Of a DNA stretch of 64,000 nt, positions 26,716 to 36,149 are shown in pieces. Source of the stretch: Gammaproteobacteria bacterium. GTDB taxonomy: Bacteria; Pseudomonadota; Gammaproteobacteria; Pseudomonadales; Balneatricaceae. The notes beneath the pieces were generated by a model, which saw only the letters and a list, made by a program, of their open reading frames with translations, was not told the origin of the DNA and ran no database searches. Made by a program: the position numbers and the translations under genes. Each line of letters opens with the position of its first letter. Position 1 is the first letter of the stretch. Where the stretch lies: NCBI GenBank assembly GCA_030748435.1, contig JASMLZ010000022.1, positions 1 to 64,000 on the forward strand. Reading direction: 5' to 3'.

Positions 26716-28656
26716 CTAGCGGTTACACCGATTATCAATCAAATCATCAACCACACTTGGGTCTGCCAGGGTAGAGGTATCACCCAGTTCCCCGAAATCA
26801 TTGGCAGCAATCTTACGCAAAATACGGCGCATAATCTTGCCTGAGCGAGTCTTTGGCAGTCCGGGAGCAAGCTGGATAAAGTCTGGTGAAGCAATAGGAC
26901 CAATATCAGCACGCACCCAGTTACGCAGTTCCAGCATCAAGTCGTCAGTCATAGCATAACCGTCTTTTAAGGTAACATAACAGTAAATCCCCTGCCCCTT
27001 GATATCATGGGGGTAACCAACCACTGCCGCCTCGGACGTAGCCTTATGAGCAACCAGCGAACTTTCGATTTCTGCGGTTCCCATACGGTGACCTGAGACA
27101 TTTAGCACGTCATCGACCCGCCCGGTAATCCAATAATAACCATCTTCATCACGCCGCGCACCGTCGCCAGTAAAATAGTAGTTTTTAAAGGTGGCGAAAT
27201 AGGTTTCTTCAAAACGCTCGTGGTTACCCCAGATAGAACGGGCCTGACCCGGCCAGCTATCGATAATAACCAAATTGCCTTCTGCAGCGCCATAGATGAG
27301 GGCACCTTCATTATCAACCAGGGCTGGCTGCACACCAAAAAATGGCAGGGTGGCAGAACCCGGCTTGGTAGCAACAGAACCGGGCATGGGCGTAATCATA
27401 TGACCCCCTGTCTCCGTTTGCCACCAGGTATCGACAACAGGCGCCGTGCCATTGCCAAATACCTTGCGGTACCATTCCCAAGCTTCCGGGTTGATTGGTT
27501 CCCCCACAGAGCCCAACAGGGAAATACTCGATAAATCAGCATCACCAAGTACATCATCGCCATGCTGCATCAGTGCACGAATAGCCGTGGGCGCCGTATA
27601 AAACTGGTTGACCTTATGCTTGGCAATCACCTCACCAAAACGAGCATTACTTGGGTAGTTAGGCACCCCTTCAAACATCAGCGTTGTCGCCCGGTTAGCC
27701 AGGGGCCCATAGACAATATAACTATGCCCGGTAATCCAACCCACATCTGCTGTGCACCAGTAAATATCACCCGGCTTATAGTCAAACACATACTTGTGGG
27801 TCAAGGACGCCCACACCAAATAGCCACCACTAGTGTGTTGCAAACCTTTTGGTTGACCCGTGGAGCCAGAGGTATAGAGAATAAACAGTGGGTCCTCGGC
27901 ATTCATTACTGCCGGCTCATGCACATCTGAGGCGGGTGCAACAATATCCTCATACCAAACATCGCGACCAGCAACCCAGGCAACAGGGTTACCCGTGCGC
28001 TTGACTACCACCACCTTTTCCACACAGTCCAAATCAGCAATGGCTGTATCAACATTGGCCTTGAGGGGAATACTGCGTCCACCACGTATACCTTCATCAG
28101 CGGTAATAATGATATTGCTGTTGGCACCGGCCACCCGCCCCGCAATCGCATCAGGAGAAAAACCACCAAAGATGACCGAATGTACTGCGCCAATACGGGC
28201 ACAGGCCAGCATAGCTACCGCTGCTTCTGGCACCATAGGCATATACAAAGTAATCACATCACCCTTTTTCGCCCCTTCGGCCAACAAAGCATTACTGAAT
28301 TTACATACTTCAGCATGTAGTTCACGATAACTGATATGACGTGAATCAGCAGGGTCATCACCTTCCCAAATAATGGCTATATCATCACCATGCTCGGCTA
28401 AATGACGATCCAAACAGTTAGCTGCAACATTTAGTTGACCATCGGCATACCACTGGATATCAATCTTACCCGGAGCAAATGATGTCTGTTTGATATGGGT
28501 AGGTGCTTTAATCCAGTCCACCGTATCAGCCTGCTTCCGCCAAAAGCCTTCAGGGTCTGTTATAGATTCTTGATACATAGCTGCACGGGTATCTGCATCT
28601 GCCCAGGTATTGGCAGCCACTTGTGGGTCTACGGGATAGGTTTTCACTTCGCTCAT
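26716..28656 (-). CDS. acs: Acetyl-CoA synthetase
   Basis: Converts acetate, ATP and CoA to acetyl-CoA through acetyl-AMP in the cytoplasm. The 646 residues are full length. The adenylation motif [11 protein letters not shown] lies near residue 264. The W-QTETG motif ([10 protein letters not shown]) and the hinge region [21 protein letters not shown] are present. The C-terminal [13 protein letters not shown] carries the lysine that is acetylated to switch the enzyme off in other bacteria. ATG 28656 has AGGA upstream. The sensor-regulator pair and acetate-type symporter alongside indicate an acetate-scavenging module. Confidence 0.98.
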   Translation of the reverse strand: MSEVKTYPVDPQVAANTWADADTRAAMYQESITDPEGFWRKQADTVDWIKAPTHIKQTSFAPGKIDIQWYADGQLNVAANCLDRHLAEHGDDIAIIWEGDDPADSRHISYRELHAEVCKFSNALLAEGAKKGDVITLYMPMVPEAAVAMLACARIGAVHSVIFGGFSPDAIAGRVAGANSNIIITADEGIRGGRSIPLKANVDTAIADLDCVEKVVVVKRTGNPVAWVAGRDVWYEDIVAPASDVHEPAVMNAEDPLFILYTSGSTGQPKGLQHTSGGYLVWASLTHKYVFDYKPGDIYWCTADVGWITGHSYIVYGPLANRATTLMFEGVPNYPSNARFGEVIAKHKVNQFYTAPTAIRALMQHGDDVLGDADLSSISLLGSVGEPINPEAWEWYRKVFGNGTAPVVDTWWQTETGGHMITPMPGSVATKPGSATLPFFGVQPALVDNEGALIYGAAEGNLVIIDSWPGQARSIWGNHERFEETYFATFKNYYFTGDGARRDEDGYYWITGRVDDVLNVSGHRMGTAEIESSLVAHKATSEAAVVGYPHDIKGQGIYCYVTLKDGYAMTDDLMLELRNWVRADIGPIASPDFIQLAPGLPKTRSGKIMRRILRKIAANDFGELGDTSTLADPSVVDDLIDNRCNR

Positions 28657-28953
28657 GCTCGTTTCCTAACTGATGTAATTGTTAAATTTTTTAGCATATT
28701 GCCAGAATGATTATAGTTATACCAAGCCTTATCAAAATAATGAATAATACTTTGGCCTACACTTTATCTGATCCTGACCAGATAACTTGGCCAAACAATA
28801 TTACGCTTATCCATACCACATAAAGAATGGACTCAAAATGCTGGTTTATCAAATATCAAACATGCGAGATATAACCATGACCTTGAACCCATCCAACCTG
28901 TTGCCATAAGTGGCACTGGCAATGACGGATTTGTAAATTTGCTTAGATCTTCC
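28657..28953 (-). promoter_or_regulatory. acs control region: TATAAT box and upstream dyad
   Basis: Read on the minus strand, a perfect TATAAT lies at 28710-28715 with no good -35 (ATTTTG at 17-base spacing), which suggests an activator-dependent promoter. Upstream at 28751-28795 is an inverted repeat with two nested arm pairs: TTTGGCC/GGCCAAA outside and TTATCTG/CAGATAA inside. Its centre is about 70 bases from the predicted transcription start, a class I activator position. No gene is seen in the remainder of the gap. Confidence 0.5.
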
Positions 28954-29175
28954 TTATGCATCAGAGAAGTCTGCAGCCAACATCAAATTAACACTTTCAT
29001 GCAATTCACTATAGACAATAACTACTGTGCCCTGTTGCAATTGTTGTTTCAATTGTGCCACCTTGTCGGCCAATGATGTTTCTACTTGCCCATAGTCTGT
29101 ACCATCACGGCTGGCATATTCTTGCAGCAGGCTATCAAGGGTGGCCGTTGGCAATTGCTGCCAGGGGATAATCAT
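28954..29175 (-). CDS. YheU family (UPF0270) protein
   Basis: A 73-residue acidic protein that begins MIIPWQQLPTATLDSLLQEY and contains the family core RDGTDYG followed by a helix and GTVVIVYSELHESVNLM. These are hallmarks of UPF0270/YheU, a small conserved gammaproteobacterial family without known function. It follows the exonuclease-like gene by four bases, so the two are probably one transcript. Confidence 0.85.
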   Translation of the reverse strand: MIIPWQQLPTATLDSLLQEYASRDGTDYGQVETSLADKVAQLKQQLQQGTVVIVYSELHESVNLMLAADFSDA

Positions 29176-29179
29176 CGAT

Positions 29180-29668
29180 TTACCAAGCGTGTGACACTAG
29201 TTCATTATGACGCGCCCAGCAAAGCTGCATAATACGCACCTGATCCTCTGCCTGGGTCACATCCAAACCCAATTCAAAGCCCAAATCCTGTAAATCTTCA
29301 CGCCAGTAGTCGCCGCAAACTTGCGCCAGATCAGCCGTCTGATCACTCCACTCAAATGAAGGGTGGATATCGATGGCATCAGCTATTAGTGCAAAACTGT
29401 TAACAGGTGTGAAATCAGCGTGGCACAACACCCATTGGCCATCCAGATCATCATTCATTTCCAGCATCACATCTTTGACTGAATGGCCTTGGGACAATAT
29501 GATGTCTCGGTCTAAATGATCGCTGTAACACAGTTCACTGGGCCAATCGTCGGCCGGTAACACCAGACTGCTTTTGATACTGCCATCGGCCAAACTCCAA
29601 GCGCAAGCCACTGGGTAGTGAGGCGCTTCTGGGCTGGTTTCTATAGCTAGAAAAGTAGCACAATCCAT
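29180..29668 (-). CDS. Hypothetical protein, possibly a degenerate DEDD exonuclease fold
   Basis: 162 residues, not firmly recognised. The N-terminus FLAIETSPEAPHYPVACAWSL resembles the FLDFEAS-x-SYPIEVAW start of a bacterial DEDD exonuclease-like family, but the first catalytic aspartate is alanine. CHADFTPVNSFALI could be the second motif, and RHNELVSHA stands where H-ALDDA is expected, without the aspartate. If this relation is right, the protein has probably lost nuclease activity. It may pair with the downstream YheU gene. Confidence 0.55.
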   Translation of the reverse strand: MDCATFLAIETSPEAPHYPVACAWSLADGSIKSSLVLPADDWPSELCYSDHLDRDIILSQGHSVKDVMLEMNDDLDGQWVLCHADFTPVNSFALIADAIDIHPSFEWSDQTADLAQVCGDYWREDLQDLGFELGLDVTQAEDQVRIMQLCWARHNELVSHAW

Positions 29669-29743
29669 AACTTGTTTTCTCTCAATTGCAGTTTATAAAT
29701 ATACAGGAGCCAAGTTTAGGATATAAGCCAATTGTGTCAAGTC

Positions 29744-30208
29744 TTAGCAAGCCCCTGCAGCAACACAAGTGCCACTTGGCGTATAGACCAGCTGCCCGGC
29801 GGTATTATAACTGGGGGTTAAAATATAAGTATAACCGCCAGCAGCACTGGTACCTGTGCCAGTAATTAGGGCTGTAGTAGGGCTAATGGTCACCGTGGCG
29901 GTGTTCACTGTGGCCGCTGGCGCTTGCAGTGCCACTTCAGTGTACGAATCACAGGCTGTCAGGTTCTGCCCGGCAGCCATTAAACAGGCCGCCTGTGATA
30001 TCCGCACCGCCTGGGACTGTTGCACTACCTCCATAAAACGGGTTTGTTGCATATAGTTTTGATAGGTCGGCACAGCAAAGGCCGCCAGAATACCAATCAG
30101 AGCCACCACCAAGAGTAGTTCCAACAGGCTAAAGCCAGTTGCTGGATGTCTGGCATAATCATATGTTGTTTGGTAATGGATCTTCCATAATGGTTTTTCA
30201 AAGTGCAT
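29744..30208 (-). CDS. Type IV pilin-like protein with long leader
   Basis: A 154-residue prepilin. The processing site G|FSLLELL, with glutamate at mature position 5, is followed by the hydrophobic alpha-1 helix (LLLVVALIGILAAFAVPTYQNY) and a Ser/Thr/Ala-rich globular part. Cysteine pairs occur in AACLMAAGQNLTAC and in the terminal GTCVAAGAC. The leader is 25 residues, far longer than the usual 6-10 of type IVa pilins. The start is supported by AGGAGG five bases before ATG 30208. It lies 20 bases after yacG. It could be the major pilin or a minor one. Confidence 0.88.
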   Translation of the reverse strand: MHFEKPLWKIHYQTTYDYARHPATGFSLLELLLVVALIGILAAFAVPTYQNYMQQTRFMEVVQQSQAVRISQAACLMAAGQNLTACDSYTEVALQAPAATVNTATVTISPTTALITGTGTSAAGGYTYILTPSYNTAGQLVYTPSGTCVAAGAC

Positions 30209-30228
30209 GACAACCTCCTGTCGTCAGT

Positions 30229-30423
30229 TTATAAATCCTCTCTAGGGTTTAGCACGCCAGTGGAAACATCATTTTCCTGATCATCACCAACAATGGCATA
30301 TTCTTCTTGCGCCCAGGCCCCTAAATCTATTTTTTGACACCTTTCGCTACAAAAGGGCCGAAATGGATTATCACTGCGCCATGGCAGATTATTCCGGCAC
30401 TGGGGACAGGGATATTCACGCAT
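30229..30423 (-). CDS. yacG: DNA gyrase inhibitor YacG
   Basis: A 64-residue zinc-binding protein with two knuckles, [12 protein letters not shown] and [21 protein letters not shown], which match the YacG signature. YacG binds GyrB and blocks its DNA binding in E. coli. ATG 30423 lies within the end of coaE (8-base overlap), so translation is probably coupled. The acidic C-terminal tail is normal for the family. Confidence 0.93.
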   Translation of the reverse strand: MREYPCPQCRNNLPWRSDNPFRPFCSERCQKIDLGAWAQEEYAIVGDDQENDVSTGVLNPREDL

Positions 30424-31024
30424 ATTCAGATTCCGCCAAGGTGAGTAAACATTGATGAAGCTGTTCCACTTCTTTGTGCAGATAAGCCAAGTCACGGGTA
30501 TTATCCACAACCATATCAGCCGCAGCCAAACGCTCCTGTCGTGGCATCTGGGTGTCCATAATTGCCTCAATCTGCGCCACACTGCTGGCGTCACGACTAC
30601 TGGCTCTGGCCGACTGCTGGCTGGTTTTGGCATCCACGACAATAACCTTTTGCACCAGTTGTTGTTGCTCTGTTTCCAGTAACAAAGGCGATACCAGTAC
30701 CCCATAGGGTGTTTCAAGGTGATCTAATTGCAGCTTGATGCGAGCTTGTATCAGCGGGTGTAGCAAGCTTTCCAACCAGGCTTTAGCCTGCTTGTCAGAA
30801 AAAATAATCTGGCGCAGTTCAGAACGTCGTAAATAACCTTTTTGATCCAATAAATGGGAACCAAAATGCTGGGCAATGCTCCCTAGAGCATGCGTGTCGG
30901 GCGCTACCACCTCACGCGCCACCACATCCGCATCAACCACGCCAACACCTAACCCAGCCAATATATCTGCAACCTGGGTTTTACCGCTCCCGATACCACC
31001 AGTTAAACCAACAATTAAAGTCAT
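30416..31024 (-). CDS. coaE: Dephospho-CoA kinase
   Basis: Last step of coenzyme A synthesis. The 202 residues hold P-loop GGIGSGKTQ near the N-terminus, the lid region, and [11 protein letters not shown] near the C-terminus. ATG 31024 is preceded by GGAG; longer in-frame starts reach into the gap after pilC and are not family-like. In most relatives pilD separates pilC and coaE; here only about 80 bases do. Confidence 0.95.
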   Translation of the reverse strand: MTLIVGLTGGIGSGKTQVADILAGLGVGVVDADVVAREVVAPDTHALGSIAQHFGSHLLDQKGYLRRSELRQIIFSDKQAKAWLESLLHPLIQARIKLQLDHLETPYGVLVSPLLLETEQQQLVQKVIVVDAKTSQQSARASSRDASSVAQIEAIMDTQMPRQERLAAADMVVDNTRDLAYLHKEVEQLHQCLLTLAESEYA

Positions 31025-31104
31025 TAGGTCTCCAATAAAACACTTGCGGTCACGCCTGCATTTCTCCTGCGCGTAACGGCAAGCACATTGTAACATCCAA
31101 ACCA

Positions 31105-32289
31105 TCATAATAGACTGCCCATTTGCATTAAAGGCAGATAGATGGCAATCACCAAACCACCCACCAAAACCGCCACACAAGCAGTAATCAATGGCTCTAA
31201 TAACTGGCTTAAGCGCTCTATTTGGTCAGATAGCTGAGCTTCAAGTTGTTGACTTATATGCTGACAGACCGACGCCAGATCGCCTGTGCGCTCAGCCAAG
31301 CGTAACATCACCACCTGCGATTCTTGGCAGCCGGCTTGAGCAAAGGCCTCAGACAAGCCCACACCAGTGGCTAACAGCTGTCTGGTTATTTGCAATTGTT
31401 GCGCCACTGTGACACTACGACAGGCCTGCTGGCATTGTTCCAGAGCGGCTAAAATAGGCACCCCACTCATCTGGCTGCTAGCCAACAACTGCATAACAAA
31501 ATACTCATTTTGAAGTTTATAAATGGGACTCCAAAAGGGTATCCACGCAGGTATTCTGCGGCCTAGCGCCTGCCCATAGTGCGTCGAAAAAAACAGCCCA
31601 CCCAACAATAACACCACCCCACCAGCAGTTAGCAAATGGTGGCCAAACTGCAGCAGCCAATCAGACAAGGCTAATAACCAGCGAGTAGCTGTTGGCATAC
31701 TCGTCCCCCCAACTTGTACAAGGCTAACAATATTGGGTACCAACAGCGATAAGATAACCACACACACAGCAACGCCTGCCAATAGGGTAATGCCTGGCAT
31801 CAGTAGGCTGCGTTTTAATCGCTTCGTCATAGCTATAGTCTGCCGTTGCTGTTGCACTATCTGCCCCATGGCTTTACCAATATTGGCTTGCCTCTCACCG
31901 GCGGCTAACAAAGCTATCTGATAAGTAGGTAAAAGTCGGTGTTGAGCAAGAATACTGGCCAGCTGATAGCCTTGCTGCAATTGATCTTGTAGCAACCAAA
32001 GCTGCCAACGCAAGGTAACACTAGGCCGCCGTGGCATAGCCAGCCGTACACAATCCAAAAGTGGTAGACCGGCAGCTAATAATTGCTGCCATTGTTGCAA
32101 TAGTTCACAGGCAGCCAGTGGTGGGATGCAACAACGCCGACGCTGCCATACAGTCATTCTGAAATAATGTTTTAATTGCACGCCTTGCAGTGCCAGCACA
32201 CAGCTTAGGTGGCTTGCTCCTTTGGCCTTTAACAACCCCTGTTGCACTTGTCGACTGGCATCTTCTCCGTACCATAGATAGGTAGCCAT
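31105..32289 (-). CDS. pilC: Type IV pilus inner-membrane platform protein PilC
   Basis: Polytopic platform that couples the assembly ATPase to pilin polymerisation. The 394 residues contain two T2SSF repeats (starting near 65 and 270), each a helical bundle, and three membrane helices (about 165-190, 215-235, 370-390). Conserved features include QQWQQLLAAGLPLLDCV and YFVMQLLASSQMSGVPILAAL. It starts two bases after pilB. Length is close to the usual 400. Confidence 0.92.
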   Translation of the reverse strand: MATYLWYGEDASRQVQQGLLKAKGASHLSCVLALQGVQLKHYFRMTVWQRRRCCIPPLAACELLQQWQQLLAAGLPLLDCVRLAMPRRPSVTLRWQLWLLQDQLQQGYQLASILAQHRLLPTYQIALLAAGERQANIGKAMGQIVQQQRQTIAMTKRLKRSLLMPGITLLAGVAVCVVILSLLVPNIVSLVQVGGTSMPTATRWLLALSDWLLQFGHHLLTAGGVVLLLGGLFFSTHYGQALGRRIPAWIPFWSPIYKLQNEYFVMQLLASSQMSGVPILAALEQCQQACRSVTVAQQLQITRQLLATGVGLSEAFAQAGCQESQVVMLRLAERTGDLASVCQHISQQLEAQLSDQIERLSQLLEPLITACVAVLVGGLVIAIYLPLMQMGSLL

Positions 32290-32291
32290 AG

Positions 32292-33572
32292 TTACGCTAG
32301 CACCCGCTTTAATTCATGCACACTGGTATGGCCCGCCAGCACTCTGGCCATGGCCTGGTGGTTTAGATTTTGTAAAGCACTGACCTCAGGCAAATCACCC
32401 TGAGCAATCACTGGCCTTTGGTGGTCTGCTACCTGCCACAGTTCAAACACCCCAAAGCGCCCTTTATAGCCTCCATAACAATGTTCACAACCCACTGCCT
32501 GAGCTGGCGCAATAACGCCAAACTCGCCCCCATAATCAGCTTCTATGGCCCGCCACAAAGGCATTCGCAAGGCGGCAAGTTGAGACTTATGTAATGGTCG
32601 CTTGCAGCTATCACACAAGCGCCGCAACAGGCGTTGGTTAATTACTAGCTGCACACAATAACTGAAACCCTTGAGGTCTATACCCAAACCAAAACAACGG
32701 CTAATGGCTTCAAGGGCCGTATTGGTATGCATGGAAGTGAGAAGCAAGTGGCCTGTTTGCGCCGCTTTGATAGCCATATCAGCGCTTTCACCATCGCGTA
32801 ATTCCCCCAACATAATGGCATCCGGATCCTGCCGCAGCAAAGCCCTTAAAACCTCGGCAAAGGTGACCCCTATATGGGCATTGGGTGCTACCTGATGCAT
32901 ACCAGACATCAATAGCTCAACCGGATCTTCCACACTCATAACATTACGCTGGGGCTGTAACAGACTTTGCAAAGCGGCATACAGGGTAATGGTCTTGCCT
33001 GCTCCTGTTGGGCCAGTGACCAACAACATACCCTGAGGCAGTTGCAGATATTCCTGTAATACAGCTAACTGGATTTTGCTCATCCCCAAATCAGTCAACA
33101 ACAAGGTCTGCTGGTTACGGTTTTGAATACGCATAACCAGTTTTTCACCCATATAGCCAGGCAAAATATTACAGCGAATATCCAACTGGTTTTGTTTGAT
33201 GGTAGTTTGAAAGCTGCCGTCCTGGGGTCTGCGCTGTTCACCAATATCCAGTTGTGCCAATAACTTGACTCTGACCAACATGGACTTGCCGAGGCTAGGC
33301 GGTAGAAACGCCACTGGATGCAACAGACCATCTACTCGTTGACGTATTTGCCAGCCGTGACTTTGAGGTTCAATATGCAGATCTGAGGCCTTACTCTGGC
33401 AAGCCAGCAACAGGCAGGCATCCACCAATCCGGGGGCATCCTGAGTATGTATATATGCATCCAACATAGGCATCCTTGCCTTCTCAAGTTTTGTTACAAG
33501 CGCCAGAATATCAAGAACTGGCACAACACGATCACCGATAAACGGCGATATTGACCAATTGCTAACTGGCAT
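32292..33572 (-). CDS. pilB: Type IV pilus assembly ATPase PilB, short form
   Basis: GspE/PilB ATPase that powers pilus extension. The core is intact: Walker A GPTGAGKTITLY, Asp box and Walker B with DPDAIMLGELRDGES, His box TGHLLLTSMHTN, and the zinc-binding cysteines LCDSCK and CEHCYGGYKGR. At 426 residues it is about 140 shorter than typical PilB. The missing part corresponds to the N-terminal MshEN-like domain that binds c-di-GMP and PilM/PilC partners in relatives. ATG 33572 is the first start after the dgt stop, 66 bases upstream, so no room exists for the missing domain. Confidence 0.9.
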   Translation of the reverse strand: MPVSNWSISPFIGDRVVPVLDILALVTKLEKARMPMLDAYIHTQDAPGLVDACLLLACQSKASDLHIEPQSHGWQIRQRVDGLLHPVAFLPPSLGKSMLVRVKLLAQLDIGEQRRPQDGSFQTTIKQNQLDIRCNILPGYMGEKLVMRIQNRNQQTLLLTDLGMSKIQLAVLQEYLQLPQGMLLVTGPTGAGKTITLYAALQSLLQPQRNVMSVEDPVELLMSGMHQVAPNAHIGVTFAEVLRALLRQDPDAIMLGELRDGESADMAIKAAQTGHLLLTSMHTNTALEAISRCFGLGIDLKGFSYCVQLVINQRLLRRLCDSCKRPLHKSQLAALRMPLWRAIEADYGGEFGVIAPAQAVGCEHCYGGYKGRFGVFELWQVADHQRPVIAQGDLPEVSALQNLNHQAMARVLAGHTSVHELKRVLA

Positions 33573-33638
33573 TAGCCTTGTACACGCATTAATTTAGCAG
33601 CTCTTTGGCAGTCCTTGCGCTGCTCCAGAGTCAACCTT

Positions 33639-34979
33639 TTACCACAACTCACCATTTAGCTGACTAGCTAAAGTAACGGCGTATTTATCTGTCATACCAG
33701 CCACAAAATCCATGGTTTGGCATAAGGCTTGATAAGCAGTAGCTTCTCCCTCAGGTTGATGAGCTCCCATTAAAGCCAGGTATTTTTGCGCTTTAAAGGA
33801 CACTTTTTCACCTTTGCCGGCACACACTTCCAAGGCTGCCGGGACAAACCCGTCAAGTATTTTTTCCAGTATGGCGCTGGCCCCCAACTCAGTACGGTGA
33901 CGCTGAGGAGAGGTAAATATGCGTTGGCGCGCGAGTTGCTTGGCATCGCCAATAATCTGTTTGGCTACGGGATCAGCATAAGCAATCAGGTCACCATCAA
34001 GTTGCCCTCGCAATAACACCTGTTCTTGTTCGATAAAAGCCTGAGCACAGGCATTGACCAGATAATCAATAACCTTGCCACGCAACAAGGCCAAACGCCG
34101 TGTCGAATAGTAACCATCGGTCATGGATGCTCGCTCAGGCACCTGCGAGGATCCGCTGATAGGTGCCAACAGTGCTATCACATCGGCTTCGTCAAGAATG
34201 CCCAGTTCCACACCATCTTCCAGATCAACAATGGCATAGCAGATATCATCAGCAGCTTCCATAAGATATACCAATGGATGCCGACACCAGTGATGATCAC
34301 CCAACTGTAACAATCCCAAACGGCTGGCAATTTGTGCCAATATTTCACGTTCAGACTGTAAAGAACCATACTTGCCTTTACTCTGCACCAAGGGATTATC
34401 AGCTAACCAGGGATACTTTAGAAAGCTCCCCAAGGTGGCGTAGGTCAGTCGCATACCACCCTGAAACTGGTGATATTCCAACTGCGTCAAGGTCCGCAAG
34501 CCTTGTGCATTACCTTCAAAATTAAGCAAATCAAGTTGCTCTTGTGAAGTTAAACGCTGTAAGCCCCCAAGTTCATGAAAATGAGCGAACCAGTCGCGGA
34601 TAGCATTCTCGCCAAAATGACCAAATGGCGGATTACCAATGTCATGGGCTAAACAAGCAGATTGTACAATAGCACCTACATCATGGGGTTGTATCCATGC
34701 TGGCCAATCAGCCTGTTGCTGGATTTGCTGAGCCACGCGAATCCCTAGGCTGCGGCCAACACTGGACACTTCCAGACTATGGGTCAAACGATTATGCACA
34801 TGATCGTTGTGCGACAAGGAGTGAACCTGGGTTTTGTGTCCTAAACGCCGAAAAGCACTGGAAAATATCAAGCGGTCATAATCTTTATGAAAAGGCGTGC
34901 GCCCCATTTCATGATGATCTTTATAAGGCTTACCAATACGCTGATCATCCAGCAGACGCTGCCACTGCATTGCGGTCAT
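33639..34979 (-). CDS. dgt: Deoxyguanosinetriphosphate triphosphohydrolase-like protein
   Basis: HD-domain dNTPase that hydrolyses dNTPs to the nucleoside and tripolyphosphate. The 446 residues match the type 2 dGTPase-like family. HD metal residues are HNRLTHSLEVSSVGR and CLAHDIGNPPFGHFGENAI, followed by YLMEAADDICYAI for the last aspartate. ATG 34979 yields the conserved start. No allosteric or fusion oddities are seen. Confidence 0.93.
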   Translation of the reverse strand: MTAMQWQRLLDDQRIGKPYKDHHEMGRTPFHKDYDRLIFSSAFRRLGHKTQVHSLSHNDHVHNRLTHSLEVSSVGRSLGIRVAQQIQQQADWPAWIQPHDVGAIVQSACLAHDIGNPPFGHFGENAIRDWFAHFHELGGLQRLTSQEQLDLLNFEGNAQGLRTLTQLEYHQFQGGMRLTYATLGSFLKYPWLADNPLVQSKGKYGSLQSEREILAQIASRLGLLQLGDHHWCRHPLVYLMEAADDICYAIVDLEDGVELGILDEADVIALLAPISGSSQVPERASMTDGYYSTRRLALLRGKVIDYLVNACAQAFIEQEQVLLRGQLDGDLIAYADPVAKQIIGDAKQLARQRIFTSPQRHRTELGASAILEKILDGFVPAALEVCAGKGEKVSFKAQKYLALMGAHQPEGEATAYQALCQTMDFVAGMTDKYAVTLASQLNGELW

Positions 34980-35022
34980 TCTGGAACTCCCTTGTTGCCC
35001 AACTCTTTTGTATGCTTGGTAT

Positions 35023-35352
35023 TTACTCTATCATGATTAGCTCACGAATTCGCTCAATGGTAGCTGCCCCAATACCTTTAACCTCGAGCAACTGGTCAAT
35101 ATCGGTAAAACCACCCAGCTCATCACGCAAAGCAATAATAGCCTCGGCTTTTACTGGACCCACACCCGTCAGAACACTAGCTATCTCCTCTGCCGTGGCC
35201 GTATTGATATCCAGCGTTGTTTCAGGTTCCTGAATGATGTGAGTTTCTTGATTTCCTTGGGTTTCTTGCGTGGGTTCTGTAGCCAAACTGAGAGGCACCC
35301 AAGTTAATAGTACAGACAGGCACAGAGCCAATATAAATGATGCAGATTTCAT
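35023..35352 (-). CDS. ComEA-family helix-hairpin-helix DNA-binding protein
   Basis: A 109-residue exported protein. A signal peptide occupies about residues 1-25 (ALCLSVLLTWVPLSLA|TEP), a short linker rich in Gln/Thr/Glu follows, and the C-terminal (HhH)2 domain reads LDINTATAEEIASVLTGVG and LLEVKGIGAATIERIRE. Periplasmic ComEA-like proteins bind incoming DNA during natural transformation and use type IV pili. The presence of pil genes nearby fits, but similar small proteins have been found without competence. Confidence 0.88.
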   Translation of the reverse strand: MKSASFILALCLSVLLTWVPLSLATEPTQETQGNQETHIIQEPETTLDINTATAEEIASVLTGVGPVKAEAIIALRDELGGFTDIDQLLEVKGIGAATIERIRELIMIE

Positions 35353-35440
35353 AAACTTCTCCTTGTTAGTGTTCTGCTCTAATGAGCAAATTGTTAGAGA
35401 ACATCCTGTTCCCTAGCTCCAAGTGTAGCAAAGTTTTTAT

Positions 35441-36148
35441 TTATTGCACGGTAAGTAACTCAGCTTCGATCAAAGCCAGCGCCTGCATGGGGTCTGCGGC
35501 TTGGGTGATAGGACGCCCAATCACCAGATAATCACTGCCAGCGCGCAGGGCGTCGGCTGGGGTCATAATACGTTTCTGATCACCAGCACTGGCAAAAGTT
35601 GGACGAATGCCCGGCGTTACCAATATAAAATCTTGGCCCAATTGCTGCTTTAGTAACTGAGCCTCTTGCGCGGAACAAACTACCCCGGCAAAACCACTGT
35701 GTTTAGTCAGTTGTGCTAGATCCAATACACGTTCAGCTGGTGTTTGCTTGATTCCCGTTTCACGCAAGCCATCAGCATCCATACTGGTTAACACGGTCAC
35801 GGCGATCAATATTGGCTGTTTACCACCAGCTGCACGCAAGCTTTGCACTGTAGTGCGCATCATTTCACTACCACCACTGGCGTGCACATTCACCATCCAT
35901 ATACCCAATTTGGCAGCAGCCAACACGGCCTTGGCCACAGTGTTGGGTATATCATGAAACTTAAGATCGAGAAAGATCTCAAAACCCAAATTATGTAATG
36001 CATTAATCAGTTCCGGACCAGCACTGGTGAATAGCTCCTTACCAACCTTTAATCGGCATCTGTGGGGGTCCAGGCGTTGCGCCATATGCAAGGCATCGTG
36101 TTGATTGTCATAGTCCAAAGCCACAATGATTTTTGGATCAGCTTGCAA
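35441..36148 (-). CDS. pyrF: Orotidine 5'-phosphate decarboxylase
   Basis: Final step of UMP synthesis. The 235-residue TIM barrel has the active-site motif [13 protein letters not shown] (DxKxxD), VALDYD at the start, and the phosphate-binding TPGIRP and YLVIGRPIT near the end. The start is a TTG at 36148 with GAGGAG six bases upstream; no ATG gives the family N-terminus. It follows lapB after two bases, as in many gammaproteobacteria. Confidence 0.96.
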   Translation of the reverse strand: MQADPKIIVALDYDNQHDALHMAQRLDPHRCRLKVGKELFTSAGPELINALHNLGFEIFLDLKFHDIPNTVAKAVLAAAKLGIWMVNVHASGGSEMMRTTVQSLRAAGGKQPILIAVTVLTSMDADGLRETGIKQTPAERVLDLAQLTKHSGFAGVVCSAQEAQLLKQQLGQDFILVTPGIRPTFASAGDQKRIMTPADALRAGSDYLVIGRPITQAADPMQALALIEAELLTVQ

Positions 36149-36149
36149 G

